Source: DAOUJW01 sp965218945 (GTDB taxonomy: Bacteria > Chloroflexota > Dehalococcoidia > Lucifugimonadales > UBA2985). Taken from it: DNA of 64,000 nt. The DNA is taken from positions 3,081,281 to 3,145,280 of the forward strand of contig OZ244718.1 in the NCBI GenBank assembly GCA_965218945.1, read 5' to 3'. Under the pieces are notes generated by a model. It had not been told where the DNA came from, made no database searches, and worked only from the letters and a program-made list of their open reading frames with translations. This document shows, piece by piece, positions 37,156 to 44,991 of the stretch (within the stretch, counting starts at the first letter, position 1; each line of letters opens with the position of its first letter). The translations under genes and the position numbers were made by a program.

Positions 37156-37180
37156 CCAGAACGAACCTCAGCGTGAAGGT
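37156..37180 (+). other. Truncated repeat R (copy 6): candidate ICE left attachment site
   Basis: The bases CCAGAACGAACCTCAGCG then TGAAGGT follow the start of repeat R and stop abruptly at GGT; what follows is the end of the serine recombinase gene. An integrative element that uses R as its target would leave this picture, with the other half of R at its far end outside the window. Confidence 0.5.
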
Positions 37181-38784
37181 GCCTTGGACGCAAAAGCGAC
37201 GGATTCAGGTTCAGGGGACCCAGGTTCATGGGAATTGTAGTCGACGGGTATAGCCAGCGTGATTTTCACGTAGTCGTTCCTATCGATGACGACCTCTTCC
37301 ACGATCTTCTGGAGAATCCCCATGCGTTCCTCATCGCTCAGCTTGTCAACGCCCTTGCCGACCTTCTTCGCCCAGGCGAGGACATACTTCACCAGCCGCC
37401 GTTTCTCAGCCCCGCTCGCCTCCTGAACCCGGTAATCGTCCAGCTTCGCCCTGGCGCTCTCAAGCCGCTCGGTGATGAATTTGCGCTGGAGGTCGAGTTG
37501 GGCCTCGGTGATCTTCCCTGACACGAAGAGCCTGACGGCGCGGTCCTCTTCCATCTGGATGTTCCGTAGGTCTCGCTCGGCGTGAGCGATGTCCGCCTGC
37601 AAACCGCCGCGCTCCTGAGAATCGAGAGTGTCGATACCGGCGACGATCAGTTGGGGGTTCTCGATTACCCGCCTAACCTCGCTCCAAATCGTCTCCTCCA
37701 ACTTCTCAGCCGGGATGTAGGGCTTCTCCCGGCAGCGCAGGCGCATACTCTGCATCCCGTTGCACTTGTAGTAGCGGCGGGGGGTGGTCAGCTCGTAGCT
37801 GTACTTCTTGCCGTTGCGAACGTTGATGCTGCTCCACTGGGACTTCGCATGGAAGTTGTGGCCACACTCGCCGCACTTCAGAAGGTGCTGCAATAGGTAG
37901 AGCACCTTCGTACTCCTCTTGGCGTTCCTGCTCCGCTGTTTCTTCAGCTTTTGCGCCCGTTCCCACGTCTCATCGTCGATTACCTGTGGGATAGGTATCT
38001 CCACCCAGGTATCAGTCGGCTGGTCGTAGACCTTCTTACCGTCTTCAGTGGAGACGTGGCGGTACTTTCCGTATATCCACGTGCCCGTGTAGGTGGTATT
38101 CCCCAGAATGTGGTGCACGCGGGACTGAAGCCACAGCAGCTTGCCGGTTTGTGTTGGGATCCCCTCGTCGGTTAGCCGCACGGCAATCGAGTTGGCACCC
38201 ATACCCTCATTGATGTACATGTCGAAGATGCGGCGGACGACCTCCGCCTGCTCTTCAACCACATCGAGCCTGCCGTCGTCTCCGATGCGGTATCCGTAGG
38301 GGACGCCGCCCGTGGGCACGCGTCCCTGCTTGGCCGTCCCACGCTTGCCCAGAGTGGACCGCTCCCGGAAGTTGTCCAGCTCTATCTTGCCGATGGCGGC
38401 CATGAGTCCGAAGGTTTTCATGTCGATGGCGTCCATAACGGCTTCCAGACGTATCTGGTGGGCCTCGACGACCTCCATGAGGGCGGCGGCGGGATACATG
38501 CCCCTGCTGAGGCGGTCGGACTTCCAGCAGACGATGGTGTCAAAGCGACCGCGCTTGGCGTCGGCCAGCATCCGCTGAAACTCGGGGCGCTTCTTGGACC
38601 AGCCCCGACCCACCTCGTGGTAGCGGGCTGTGATGGTCAGCCGCTTGCTCTCGCAGTAGGCTTCCATCTCGCCTATCTGCTCGGAGATGGAGGTCTTGTC
38701 CTCCCCGTCCTGGCTCTTGTCCGACACGCGGGCGTAGATGGCTGCCCGGTTCGCCTCCGTCTTCCTATCGGTGATTCTCGCCAT
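37168..38784 (-). CDS. Large serine recombinase (ICE/phage-type integrase)
   Basis: The protein has 538 residues. The resolvase domain is at about 13-155 with nucleophile Ser21 (IYARVSDKSQDG) and the SDRLSR and GLMAAIGKIELDNFRERS motifs. A recombinase domain follows (about 165-270, GVPYGYRIGDDGRLDVVEEQ, then YTGTWIYGK), then a zinc ribbon (CGECGHNFHAKS with a later YYKCNG and RCREK, about 305-350) and a coiled coil (about 370-445). These are the parts of integrases that join attP and attB in one direction. The start follows GAGGCAATA. The stop TGA lies in repeat R, so the last codons come from the junction, as expected next to an attachment site. It is transcribed toward the chromosome and probably integrates the element extending right. 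Confidence 0.92.
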   Translation of the reverse strand: MARITDRKTEANRAAIYARVSDKSQDGEDKTSISEQIGEMEAYCESKRLTITARYHEVGRGWSKKRPEFQRMLADAKRGRFDTIVCWKSDRLSRGMYPAAALMEVVEAHQIRLEAVMDAIDMKTFGLMAAIGKIELDNFRERSTLGKRGTAKQGRVPTGGVPYGYRIGDDGRLDVVEEQAEVVRRIFDMYINEGMGANSIAVRLTDEGIPTQTGKLLWLQSRVHHILGNTTYTGTWIYGKYRHVSTEDGKKVYDQPTDTWVEIPIPQVIDDETWERAQKLKKQRSRNAKRSTKVLYLLQHLLKCGECGHNFHAKSQWSSINVRNGKKYSYELTTPRRYYKCNGMQSMRLRCREKPYIPAEKLEETIWSEVRRVIENPQLIVAGIDTLDSQERGGLQADIAHAERDLRNIQMEEDRAVRLFVSGKITEAQLDLQRKFITERLESARAKLDDYRVQEASGAEKRRLVKYVLAWAKKVGKGVDKLSDEERMGILQKIVEEVVIDRNDYVKITLAIPVDYNSHEPGSPEPESVAFASKAPSR

Positions 38785-39029
38785 TATTGCCTCTTTTCAC
38801 CTTCCCTGAAACTAAGAAGACCCGCCTCCTGTCGGAAGCGGGTCTGCGAGTAGTACAATCTATTCGCATCACCTGTTCCGGCAGGTGGCGCCACGGCCCG
38901 GGGTGTTTGCAGCATCGCCGGGCCAACTTCTGCTGTGCATTATACCTGCCGGGCCAAAGTCAGGTCAAAGCGATGTGTGGTCACTGTCTTCGCAATCCCT
39001 GTTATAATTCTAGAAGCATCTTCCGCCGA
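38785..39029. other. Intergenic hairpins between recombinase and TIR gene
   Basis: About 245 bases without a gene. A stem AGACCCGC (38818-38825) pairs with GCGGGTCT (38838-38845), and a second GC-rich inverted pair lies around 38895-38930. No T run follows in the minus-strand direction, so they are not clear terminators. The recombinase promoter should lie here. Confidence 0.45.
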
Positions 39030-39788
39030 CTACAGTGACCGGGAGAGTCCGCAGGACACCTTACGTCCACACGACGGGCACTTCAGTATGCATTTCGCAC
39101 GAAGTCCTTTCTCGATCCATCGCAGTCTCTTGAACGGTATCCTATTCCACCAAATTGTGAATCCCAATTTCGTGGCGTCCTTGACGGGCATCACTATGTG
39201 ATAGACACTCTTGCAGGATCCATTCCCGCAGGTTGCCGTCCCAGTCATCATTCGTTGTCTCAACCTGTTGCCAAGATGAGAAACCCGGGAGAGTGGTTCA
39301 GATATATAGGCTGAAATGAACTCAAGTAAGTCTTGGGCATCATCCCAGATTCGATCAAAGTCAAAGAGGAAGAGAACGTCTACTCGTGGCACCGAGACCT
39401 TGATATCCTGTTGGATGTCCTGAAGGACGATTATTTTGCTAGTGAAATAGTTGCTAGTCTTGTTAGATGCTATGGCAGCACCAATGGAAACGCCAATTTC
39501 AAAACCTATCCAAGCTTGAGTCCAAAAGGCTTTCGATACAGACGGACTTAGGACAACCAAGAAAATGTCGCTGTTGTTTATCTCATTAGCGATTGTCCTA
39601 GCGTTGTCGATGGTAGACTGAGAGAATTCAGCACTGTACTCAAACAAGTATGGGGTGACTTGAGCTGCGCAGCAAGCTCTAGCCGCTTCCTTTGCGATAG
39701 CCTTGTCTTTCCCGGCGTGGGAAATGAAGGCCTGCCGAGGGTGTCGCTCATCGCACTCGCAGCATTTGTATTCGGGCCGTGTGGACAT
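39030..39788 (-). CDS. TIR-domain protein with N- and C-terminal zinc-ribbon cysteines
   Basis: A very good ribosome site (GGAGGTTCAGC) precedes the ATG at 39788. Residues 9-12 hold a Cys cluster (KCCECDERH). A TIR-type domain spans about 19-160: the first strand and loop AFISHAGKDKAIA, then IANEINNSDIFLVVLSPSV and AFWTQAWIGFEIGVSIG, in which Glu97 is placed like the catalytic Glu of NAD-cleaving TIRs. The C-terminal part has paired cysteines at 187/192 and 233/237/240/246 (CILKCPSCGRKVSC), probably one or two zinc ribbons. Bacterial TIR proteins often act in phage defence by degrading NAD or making cyclic ADP-ribose signals. The gene lies 25 bases after the nuclease-like gene, so the two are an operon. 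Confidence 0.75.
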   Translation of the reverse strand: MSTRPEYKCCECDERHPRQAFISHAGKDKAIAKEAARACCAAQVTPYLFEYSAEFSQSTIDNARTIANEINNSDIFLVVLSPSVSKAFWTQAWIGFEIGVSIGAAIASNKTSNYFTSKIIVLQDIQQDIKVSVPRVDVLFLFDFDRIWDDAQDLLEFISAYISEPLSRVSHLGNRLRQRMMTGTATCGNGSCKSVYHIVMPVKDATKLGFTIWWNRIPFKRLRWIEKGLRAKCILKCPSCGRKVSCGLSRSL

Positions 39789-39813
39789 GCTGAACCTCCA
39801 AACTCCTCACGCC

Positions 39814-40869
39814 CTACGAGCCAGCTTCAAGAGCATGGGCACGCTTGATGAAGAACAAGTTACCATCCAACTTGACTAACGCCACGGTATCGAAAGCGGA
39901 CAGATCGATTCCATCCCAAATGGAAGAGGACTCGGCGCCGATAGAATCCACGATATCTACCAATAAGAGACAAGATCGAGAGTAACGGGAACAGTCATTG
40001 CGTCTTTTCGTCTTGTCTTCCAGCGCCTTCGACAAAGCCGTGATTATCCCGCAGTCAGTTACTTGTTTCCGGGCAACTTTATCAAACGCGGCCTTGTCTA
40101 GTGGCTCGGATACTCGGAGATAGCCCACCATACCGGATTCGATGCGAGTGACTTCAACGGCCCACTCCTGACCGCGAACGACTAGCTCGAAGTCGGGAAA
40201 GGCGTTACCTAAAGGCTCGTACCGATACTTCAAATCGATATGTGTGAGGCTGGTATTCGTGAACAAGTCATTGCAGAGTGACATCATGGCGAAGTATTCC
40301 ATCTTTTGCTTGCTCTCATAGACATCTCGGATAGTGAGCGATTCACCTCCATCGCTCGGCACCACATGCTCCGCGGCGGGGTCCGAGGGATTGTCCAGCC
40401 AGATGTACAGGCCGTCAGTAGGGATGAAGTTGTTCTCGTGAAGTTGCATGTTGAAGGCAAACACGTCGTCTGCATATGGAACACTTAATAGCTTCTGCCA
40501 TTGGTGAGCGGACTCCGGCAGTTTGGAGAGAAGCGAAACCAGATTCCCGCGCTTTTCAGGGTGGTGCATGAGTGATATGCCAGAGCAGCCACGAATCCAC
40601 TCGATTGGATTTCTGGAAATAATATCTGTGACTTCATCTTTCAAGGATTGAAGAGTGAGTCCTTGGCCACTAAAAGACGAACGTGGAATGGAATCAGTAT
40701 CAGACAAAGTCTTGGTTTCAATAGCAGACTTTAGGTCTTGGGTGAACTGGACGAAGTCACGTGGAGTAGCACCTCGCAACGGCGGTTGCAGGACGAAGAC
40801 ATGCCGGAACCACCTCTCGTATTGAGTGTCTCCTTTGTCGATATAGCGATTCGGAAGGGCTGGTGGCAT
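39814..40869 (-). CDS. Unknown protein with nuclease-like PDFE...EVT motif
   Basis: AGGAGAAGCC precedes the ATG. The protein has 351 residues with no signal or membrane segment. Residues 1-200 match nothing I know. At about 215-320 the pattern resembles a PD-(D/E)xK nuclease fold: ...EPLGNAFPDFELV (Asp226), a hairpin, WAVEVTRIES (Glu239), then a helix and a strand SCLLLVDIVDS. The usual Lys after E-x is Thr here, a variant seen in some restriction-like families, so catalysis is uncertain. The gene overlaps no neighbour but is 25 bases upstream of the TIR gene in the same direction. Codon use is less GC-rich than in the conjugation block, suggesting separate origin as cargo. A two-gene defence unit is an inference. 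Confidence 0.55.
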   Translation of the reverse strand: MPPALPNRYIDKGDTQYERWFRHVFVLQPPLRGATPRDFVQFTQDLKSAIETKTLSDTDSIPRSSFSGQGLTLQSLKDEVTDIISRNPIEWIRGCSGISLMHHPEKRGNLVSLLSKLPESAHQWQKLLSVPYADDVFAFNMQLHENNFIPTDGLYIWLDNPSDPAAEHVVPSDGGESLTIRDVYESKQKMEYFAMMSLCNDLFTNTSLTHIDLKYRYEPLGNAFPDFELVVRGQEWAVEVTRIESGMVGYLRVSEPLDKAAFDKVARKQVTDCGIITALSKALEDKTKRRNDCSRYSRSCLLLVDIVDSIGAESSSIWDGIDLSAFDTVALVKLDGNLFFIKRAHALEAGS

Positions 40870-40991
40870 CGGCTTCTCCTAGTGATAATGTGGCTCAGGC
40901 AAGAGAGGTGAAACCAACTGGATTCTTCTGCCGGTGATACTCGCCTTCTCTTCCCTACAGTCCTGGGATTTCCTTTTGTTGGGACTGAGAG

Positions 40992-41621
40992 TCACCACCC
41001 CTCCGGCTTTCTGATGGTTCCAACCTCGTCTCTCAACGTGTCGGGAAGTAGGCTCAGCCTGAGGTGGCTCTTCCAGAGGCGTTTCACGTAGGTCGCGGCC
41101 TCTGCAAGTTCCCTCGGGCTTGTGTTCCTGGGGTCCGGGTTGACCAGAGCCACCCGAAGTCCCAGGTCGTCCCGCACATACCGCATCGCCGCCGCGAAGT
41201 CGGCGTCGTTGGACACGACGACTGCCTGCTCATACTCCCCGTTGAACCCATCGACCAAGAGACGGGTGGCCAAGTTCACATCCGACCCCTTCTCCTCCGA
41301 GTCCTTCACCAGGACGTGAGCTGGTAGCCCCGCCGCCGGTTCGGCCAGTGGACGCCGCTTGATGCCAGACCGAAAGACGCCGTAGTGGACATCGAATCCT
41401 GGCAATGTCGCCAGGGCTCTCAGATATATAAGCTGACGCTGGGCTTGACCAGGGTTTCCTGGGCGTACGTCGAGCCGAGCCGTGAAGTAGCAAACTCTGC
41501 GGATGTCGTCCTGCTGGAACAAGGTCTCAGCCAGCTTCCGCAGGTCGAGCCATCGGAAAGGGGTGTCCTTGAGGGCGCGGTAGTAGAGATTGAAGCCGTC
41601 TATGTAAAGATTGGTAATCAA
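40992..41621 (-). CDS. NYN-domain (LabA/DUF88, PIN-like) protein
   Basis: The start appears to be TTG at 41621, after GGGAG. The NYN domain fills residues 3-165: YIDGFNLYYR with Asp8, YFTARLDVRPGNP, EKGSDVNLATRLLVDGF and VVVSNDADFAAAM. These Asp residues are those that bind metal in NYN/PIN-type ribonucleases, and all are present. NYN proteins are predicted single-strand RNA endonucleases found as stand-alone genes or with defence modules. It lies 122 bases upstream of the nuclease-like gene in the same direction and may share a transcript with it, or may be an independent cargo gene. It has no obvious antitoxin partner. Confidence 0.85.
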   Translation of the reverse strand: MITNLYIDGFNLYYRALKDTPFRWLDLRKLAETLFQQDDIRRVCYFTARLDVRPGNPGQAQRQLIYLRALATLPGFDVHYGVFRSGIKRRPLAEPAAGLPAHVLVKDSEEKGSDVNLATRLLVDGFNGEYEQAVVVSNDADFAAAMRYVRDDLGLRVALVNPDPRNTSPRELAEAATYVKRLWKSHLRLSLLPDTLRDEVGTIRKPEGW

Positions 41622-41938
41622 ACTCTACTCCCATACAAAGACAGAGACCGCCCTTTCAGGCGGTCTCGACCCTACCGTCGAATCGATAGGGGTAGTAGTA
41701 GGAACGTAGCACGAGAAAAGAGGACTGTCAAGAAGCGATGCTGCTGCTCGCAGCTGTAGGTCGCATAGGCCATTGTACGTCGCATTCATATCCCTCTCAG
41801 AGGCCACAGCGCCCCTCGCACTCGTTGCCGAACCCGTCTCGCTGTCCTTCGTCTCCCATCTCCGCTTCGTCGAGCGCAACCGCTTCAGCCAGAGGCCGCG
41901 GGAGTGGCTGATGACGTTGAGCGTTGGAGGGGCGGGCA
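41622..41938. other. Intergenic region with a strong hairpin
   Basis: No gene is supported; a 105-codon minus frame lacks a ribosome site and motifs. A perfect nine-base stem GAGACCGCC (41644-41652) / GGCGGTCTC (41659-41667) lies just upstream of the NYN start. It could end transcription from the conjugation operon or sit in the NYN leader. Confidence 0.5.
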
Positions 41939-42250
41939 TCAACCTTCCCCCTCGTCGTGGTCCTCCGCACGCGCGGCGTCGTCCTTCTCCGCCGCGGCCT
42001 GCGCGTCCCTGATGGCGTACTTGGCGATCAGAGTGAAGAGGCTGCGAAGCCGCTCCTCGGCGTCGGGTCCGGGATTGGAGATGACCGTGACCCCGCGGAC
42101 CTGGAAAGAGGTCCCATGCCTTCTCTTCGGTTTCTTCCGGCTGTTCTTATCTTTCATATCGCTCAATCGGTCGGCTTCGGTAGCGGGGCGCACGTCGCCC
42201 CCTGCGCTCGCCCTTGTCGGCTTTCGCAGGCCGCCGGGCCACTCGGTCAT
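41939..42250 (-). CDS. Small charged hypothetical protein
   Basis: The frame gives 103 residues from the ATG at 42250; an internal ATG at 42157 (MKDKNSRKKPK) is an alternative. Composition is strongly charged, with a basic middle (KDKNSRKKPKRRHG) and an acidic end (AEKDDAARAEDHDEGEG). A segment VRGVTVISNPGPDAEERLRS then LFTLIAKYAIRDAQAAA looks like a folded core. It is the last gene of the conjugation operon on the minus strand, in the same direction as the HTH genes. I do not recognise a family. It may be an accessory or DNA-binding protein of the ICE. Confidence 0.5.
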   Translation of the reverse strand: MTEWPGGLRKPTRASAGGDVRPATEADRLSDMKDKNSRKKPKRRHGTSFQVRGVTVISNPGPDAEERLRSLFTLIAKYAIRDAQAAAEKDDAARAEDHDEGEG

Positions 42251-42359
42251 TGCCCGTTTCTTGGCTTCCGGTCGGCTCTCCGTCTTCGCACTCAGTGCGA
42301 GCGTTCTTGAAATCAGGAGCGGTCCCCGCGGGGGGTCTTACGACTACCCCCGCTCCCCG

Positions 42360-42656
42360 TCAGTCCGGGAATGGCCCTCCGGGGTGGAGGGGCACCCGCC
42401 GGACTCCTATGGTGGGTAGCAGGTGCCCGAGCCCCAGGTCCCTGGCCAGGACCTGCAGACCCACGAGATAGTGGGCGTTGGGCCGGATGCCGTCGTTGTG
42501 CCACCGCCGGACGGTCTTGGGGTCTGCGCCGAGTCGTCGTGCGATCTCGGCCCAGGGCAGTTCCGACGCCTCCTTGAACCGCACCAGGCACTCGGCGAAG
42601 TCGTCCGGGAAGACGTAGTATTCGCCGGGCCTGTGGTGTACGCGCTGGCGAGGCAT
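42360..42656 (-). CDS. Small HTH protein
   Basis: ATG at 42656 is eight bases after AGGAG; a GTG at 42665 overlaps that site and is less likely. The 98-residue product has a helix-turn-helix: LPWAEIARRLGADPKTVRRW then HNDGIRPNAHYLVGL. It is the third of three small HTH genes in a row, placed six bases after the stop of the second. It may control ICE transfer or excision; the target is unknown. The three proteins share the pattern of a Cro/C1-like HTH followed by a short helical end, suggesting duplication and divergence. Confidence 0.7.
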   Translation of the reverse strand: MPRQRVHHRPGEYYVFPDDFAECLVRFKEASELPWAEIARRLGADPKTVRRWHNDGIRPNAHYLVGLQVLARDLGLGHLLPTIGVRRVPLHPGGPFPD

Positions 42657-42661
42657 GAGTC

Positions 42662-42988
42662 TCACTCCTGCCAGAGGAACATCTGGAAGCCCTCGCCGAA
42701 GAGGATTGCGATGCCCCCGGGGATCATGAAGGCGATCCTCACGATAGAGAGCATGGCTCCGCCGCAGGGCTCCATACCCTTCCTGTACCAGCGTTGCATC
42801 TGCTTCCTGTCGACGCCGGCAGCGTCGGCGAAGGCGTTCCAGGTGAGGCCGCTGGCCTCCCGGAGCCTTGCGAGGCGCTTCGGGAAGTCGGGGGGAAGCA
42901 CGCCGCTCTGGAAGGGGACTGGGCGTCCGTGGATGAAGATGCCCCTCTCGTCTTTTCCGTTGTGCGTAGAGTCGTTACGGTTTTCCAT
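42662..42988 (-). CDS. Small HTH protein
   Basis: GAGGAGGAAGACCACA precedes the ATG at 42988, which lies inside the end of the upstream HTH gene (14-base overlap). The 108-residue product contains a Cro-like helix-turn-helix (LARLREASGLTWNAFADAAG then VDRKQMQRWYRKGM), followed by a hydrophobic helix (MLSIVRIAFMIPGGIAILFG). The N-terminal 25 residues are polar and probably flexible. Together with its neighbours it is likely a regulator of the ICE, though no operator can be assigned. Confidence 0.7.
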   Translation of the reverse strand: MENRNDSTHNGKDERGIFIHGRPVPFQSGVLPPDFPKRLARLREASGLTWNAFADAAGVDRKQMQRWYRKGMEPCGGAMLSIVRIAFMIPGGIAILFGEGFQMFLWQE

Positions 42989-43262
42989 TGTGGTCTTCCT
43001 CCTCTAATCTGAAGAGCTCGTGAAAGTTCTCCACATCGAGGGCCTTGAGCATCCGTAGGCGGATGCGACCGGAGGGCGCGCGGCCTCGGGTCACCAGTTT
43101 GGACAGGTAGCTGGAGCTGATCCCTATCTGTTCGGCGAGCCAGTTCTGGGAGCGGTTCAGCAGCGCCAGACGCGCCCAGAGGGCCTGGGTGTTGAGTCGG
43201 ACGACGGTGCGTCCGCCGCTCCTCCGGCGGCCTCTCAATTCGTCGTTACGGTCCGATTCCAT
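42975..43262 (-). CDS. Cro/C1-type (XRE) HTH protein
   Basis: I chose ATG 43262 (MESDRNDELRG), which lies after AAGGAGG with a spacing of about 12; an upstream ATG at 43340 would extend into the previous gene. The 95-residue protein is a classic XRE domain: LALLNRSQNWLAEQIGISSS then YLSKLVTRGRAPSGRIRLRM. It is the first of three small HTH genes and is co-transcribed with the Replic_Relax-like gene. XRE proteins of this size are typical ICE and phage repressors or excision controllers. Confidence 0.78.
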   Translation of the reverse strand: MESDRNDELRGRRRSGGRTVVRLNTQALWARLALLNRSQNWLAEQIGISSSYLSKLVTRGRAPSGRIRLRMLKALDVENFHELFRLEEEDHNGKP

Positions 43263-43281
43263 GGTGTTGAAGGACCTCCTT

Positions 43282-44991
43282 TCAGGGCAGGACGGGAGCC
43301 GCCGCTCCGTTCCCGTCCTGCCCAGGATTTGTGTTGGCACGGCGCCGGGTGCGCGGCAGGCCCGGCAGGACCTGGGCGGGTTCCCACTCGCCCGGGGTGC
43401 GCCAGGCCCGTCCCAGTGGCCCCAGAGCGTCGATGGCCTCCCTGTGGGAGACCCACAGGGGCAGGTCCACCCCCGCCTCCCGCATCCGTTCGCCCGCCAC
43501 TCTGAGGAAGTGGGTTGCCGCGATGTCGTCTTCGAAAACGACCAGGACGTCGGGCGGGCCGCCGTGGTCGTCGGCGGGCCGGTGAGTGGAGTAATAGCGA
43601 AGATACGGCGCGAGGCGCTCCGACATGGTTGCGGGCCGGACGGCCCGCCGCTCCCACTCCAGGAAGAAGGGCCACGTCACGGGGCCTCTGCGGAGCGTGC
43701 CGAAGGCGTCGGGATGGACGGAGCGCAGGCTGCCGCCGTGGCGGAAGTGCCGCGAGGCTCTCCGGGGCGGGTCGAGCTGGACCAGCTCCCATCCCAGGGC
43801 GCGGGACTGGCGCCCCAGCGCCGCCGCAAAAGCGTGGACGGCCTCGGTGTGCTCGATGTTCCTGAGCAGCTGGCGGCTCCTCCCGCCGGACACGTTGCGC
43901 CAGTCGAGTGGGGCGTCGCCGTCGACTGGGGCGATGCTCCACCGCCTCCTCGCCACGCCGACGGAGGCGCGGTCCCTTCGGGCCAGCAACGCCAGCCCCC
44001 GGTTGGTGAGGGCGAGGCGGCGGCCCCTGCCGGCGGGGAGGCCGGTCACGAGTCCGAACCCTTCGAGGGGGATCGTGAGCTGGGATGCGCGCTGCTCGGA
44101 GACGGAAAGGAGGCTTGCCAGATCCTTGCGTGCTATCCAGGGCCAGTCGAATATCAGGTCGAGGGCGCGCTTCTCGGCGGGCTTCAGGATGGCCGGGAGC
44201 GCGTGGCCGGCGTCCTGGGCCGAGCCGCCGGGCATGGTCGCCTTCGAGAGTGGGGCCTCCACCGGAAGCTCTCCCCCCGGACCCAGCCGGTCGAGGGCGT
44301 AGCGCAGGTCGATTGGAGCGCCGGGGGCGACGGGACGCCATATCCGGTCGGCGGTCCCGGCGAGGGCAGCGTCGCGCTCAAGAGCGAGGAGCGCGTTGAC
44401 CCGGGTGCCCCTGAGCACGCTTCGGGAGTGCCTGAGCCGCACCTCGTCGGGCGCGAGCAGGAGGACGAGGCCGGGAAGCGGCCCCTGGCCGAGCTTCCAG
44501 AGCCGCTTGGAGAAGCCGGTCCTGTCGGCGGCGTGTCCCTGCCTGACGACGGCGACGGTGCGCCCGTTGCGAAGCCGCAGGGAGGCGTCTATGGGCCTGG
44601 CCCGGTACAGGCGCAGGCTGGCGGGATAGGCGACGTTGGAGACGCCGGAGGCCAGGCGGTAGATGACGGCCAGGGAGTCGAGGCGCTCCATGAGGAGGCG
44701 CAGCCACTCGACGGAGACCGGACGGGAGCGCAGCAGCTCGTCGACGGCCGCGCCCTCGGTCTCGGCCAGTTCCCGGAGGCCGTCGCCGGTGAGCCGGTAC
44801 CGGAGGGTCGGCGGAATCAGATCGGCGGCGTGGGGTATGTGGGTGACGGCCTCCCTGTCCTCCAGCCCGCGGACGGCCTCGTAGACCTCGCTTCTGGACC
44901 AGCCCGTGACGGCGACCATCTCCAGCCGGTCGAGGAAGGGCATCGACGCCAGGGCGCGGAGCAGCCCTGTTTCACAGTCAGTCGGTCTCAT
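43282..44991 (-). CDS. Replication-relaxation-like protein with two winged-helix modules
   Basis: The protein has 569 residues and overlaps the coupling-protein gene by 14 bases. Two regions look like winged helices: residues about 8-75 (RALASMPFLDRLEMVAVTGW then SRSEVYEAVRGLEDREAV) and about 270-335 (LDLIFDWPWIARKDLASLLS then VSEQRASQLTIPL). The second is followed by an alpha/beta part (about 375-500: HTEAVHAFAAALGR, SVHPDAFGTLRRG, FFLEWERRAVRP, LAPYLRYYS) like the Replic_Relax family, which is found in Firmicutes and Chloroflexota mobile elements. The family is thought to help plasmid or ICE DNA processing. The family name is by pattern, so moderate confidence. The end of the protein is a disordered Pro/Gly/Asn tail. 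Confidence 0.62.
   Translation of the reverse strand: MRPTDCETGLLRALASMPFLDRLEMVAVTGWSRSEVYEAVRGLEDREAVTHIPHAADLIPPTLRYRLTGDGLRELAETEGAAVDELLRSRPVSVEWLRLLMERLDSLAVIYRLASGVSNVAYPASLRLYRARPIDASLRLRNGRTVAVVRQGHAADRTGFSKRLWKLGQGPLPGLVLLLAPDEVRLRHSRSVLRGTRVNALLALERDAALAGTADRIWRPVAPGAPIDLRYALDRLGPGGELPVEAPLSKATMPGGSAQDAGHALPAILKPAEKRALDLIFDWPWIARKDLASLLSVSEQRASQLTIPLEGFGLVTGLPAGRGRRLALTNRGLALLARRDRASVGVARRRWSIAPVDGDAPLDWRNVSGGRSRQLLRNIEHTEAVHAFAAALGRQSRALGWELVQLDPPRRASRHFRHGGSLRSVHPDAFGTLRRGPVTWPFFLEWERRAVRPATMSERLAPYLRYYSTHRPADDHGGPPDVLVVFEDDIAATHFLRVAGERMREAGVDLPLWVSHREAIDALGPLGRAWRTPGEWEPAQVLPGLPRTRRRANTNPGQDGNGAAAPVLP

Noticed and set aside
41625..41942. 105-codon minus-strand frame upstream of the NYN gene
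   Set aside because: No ribosome site, contains the strong hairpin, and composition is not protein-like.
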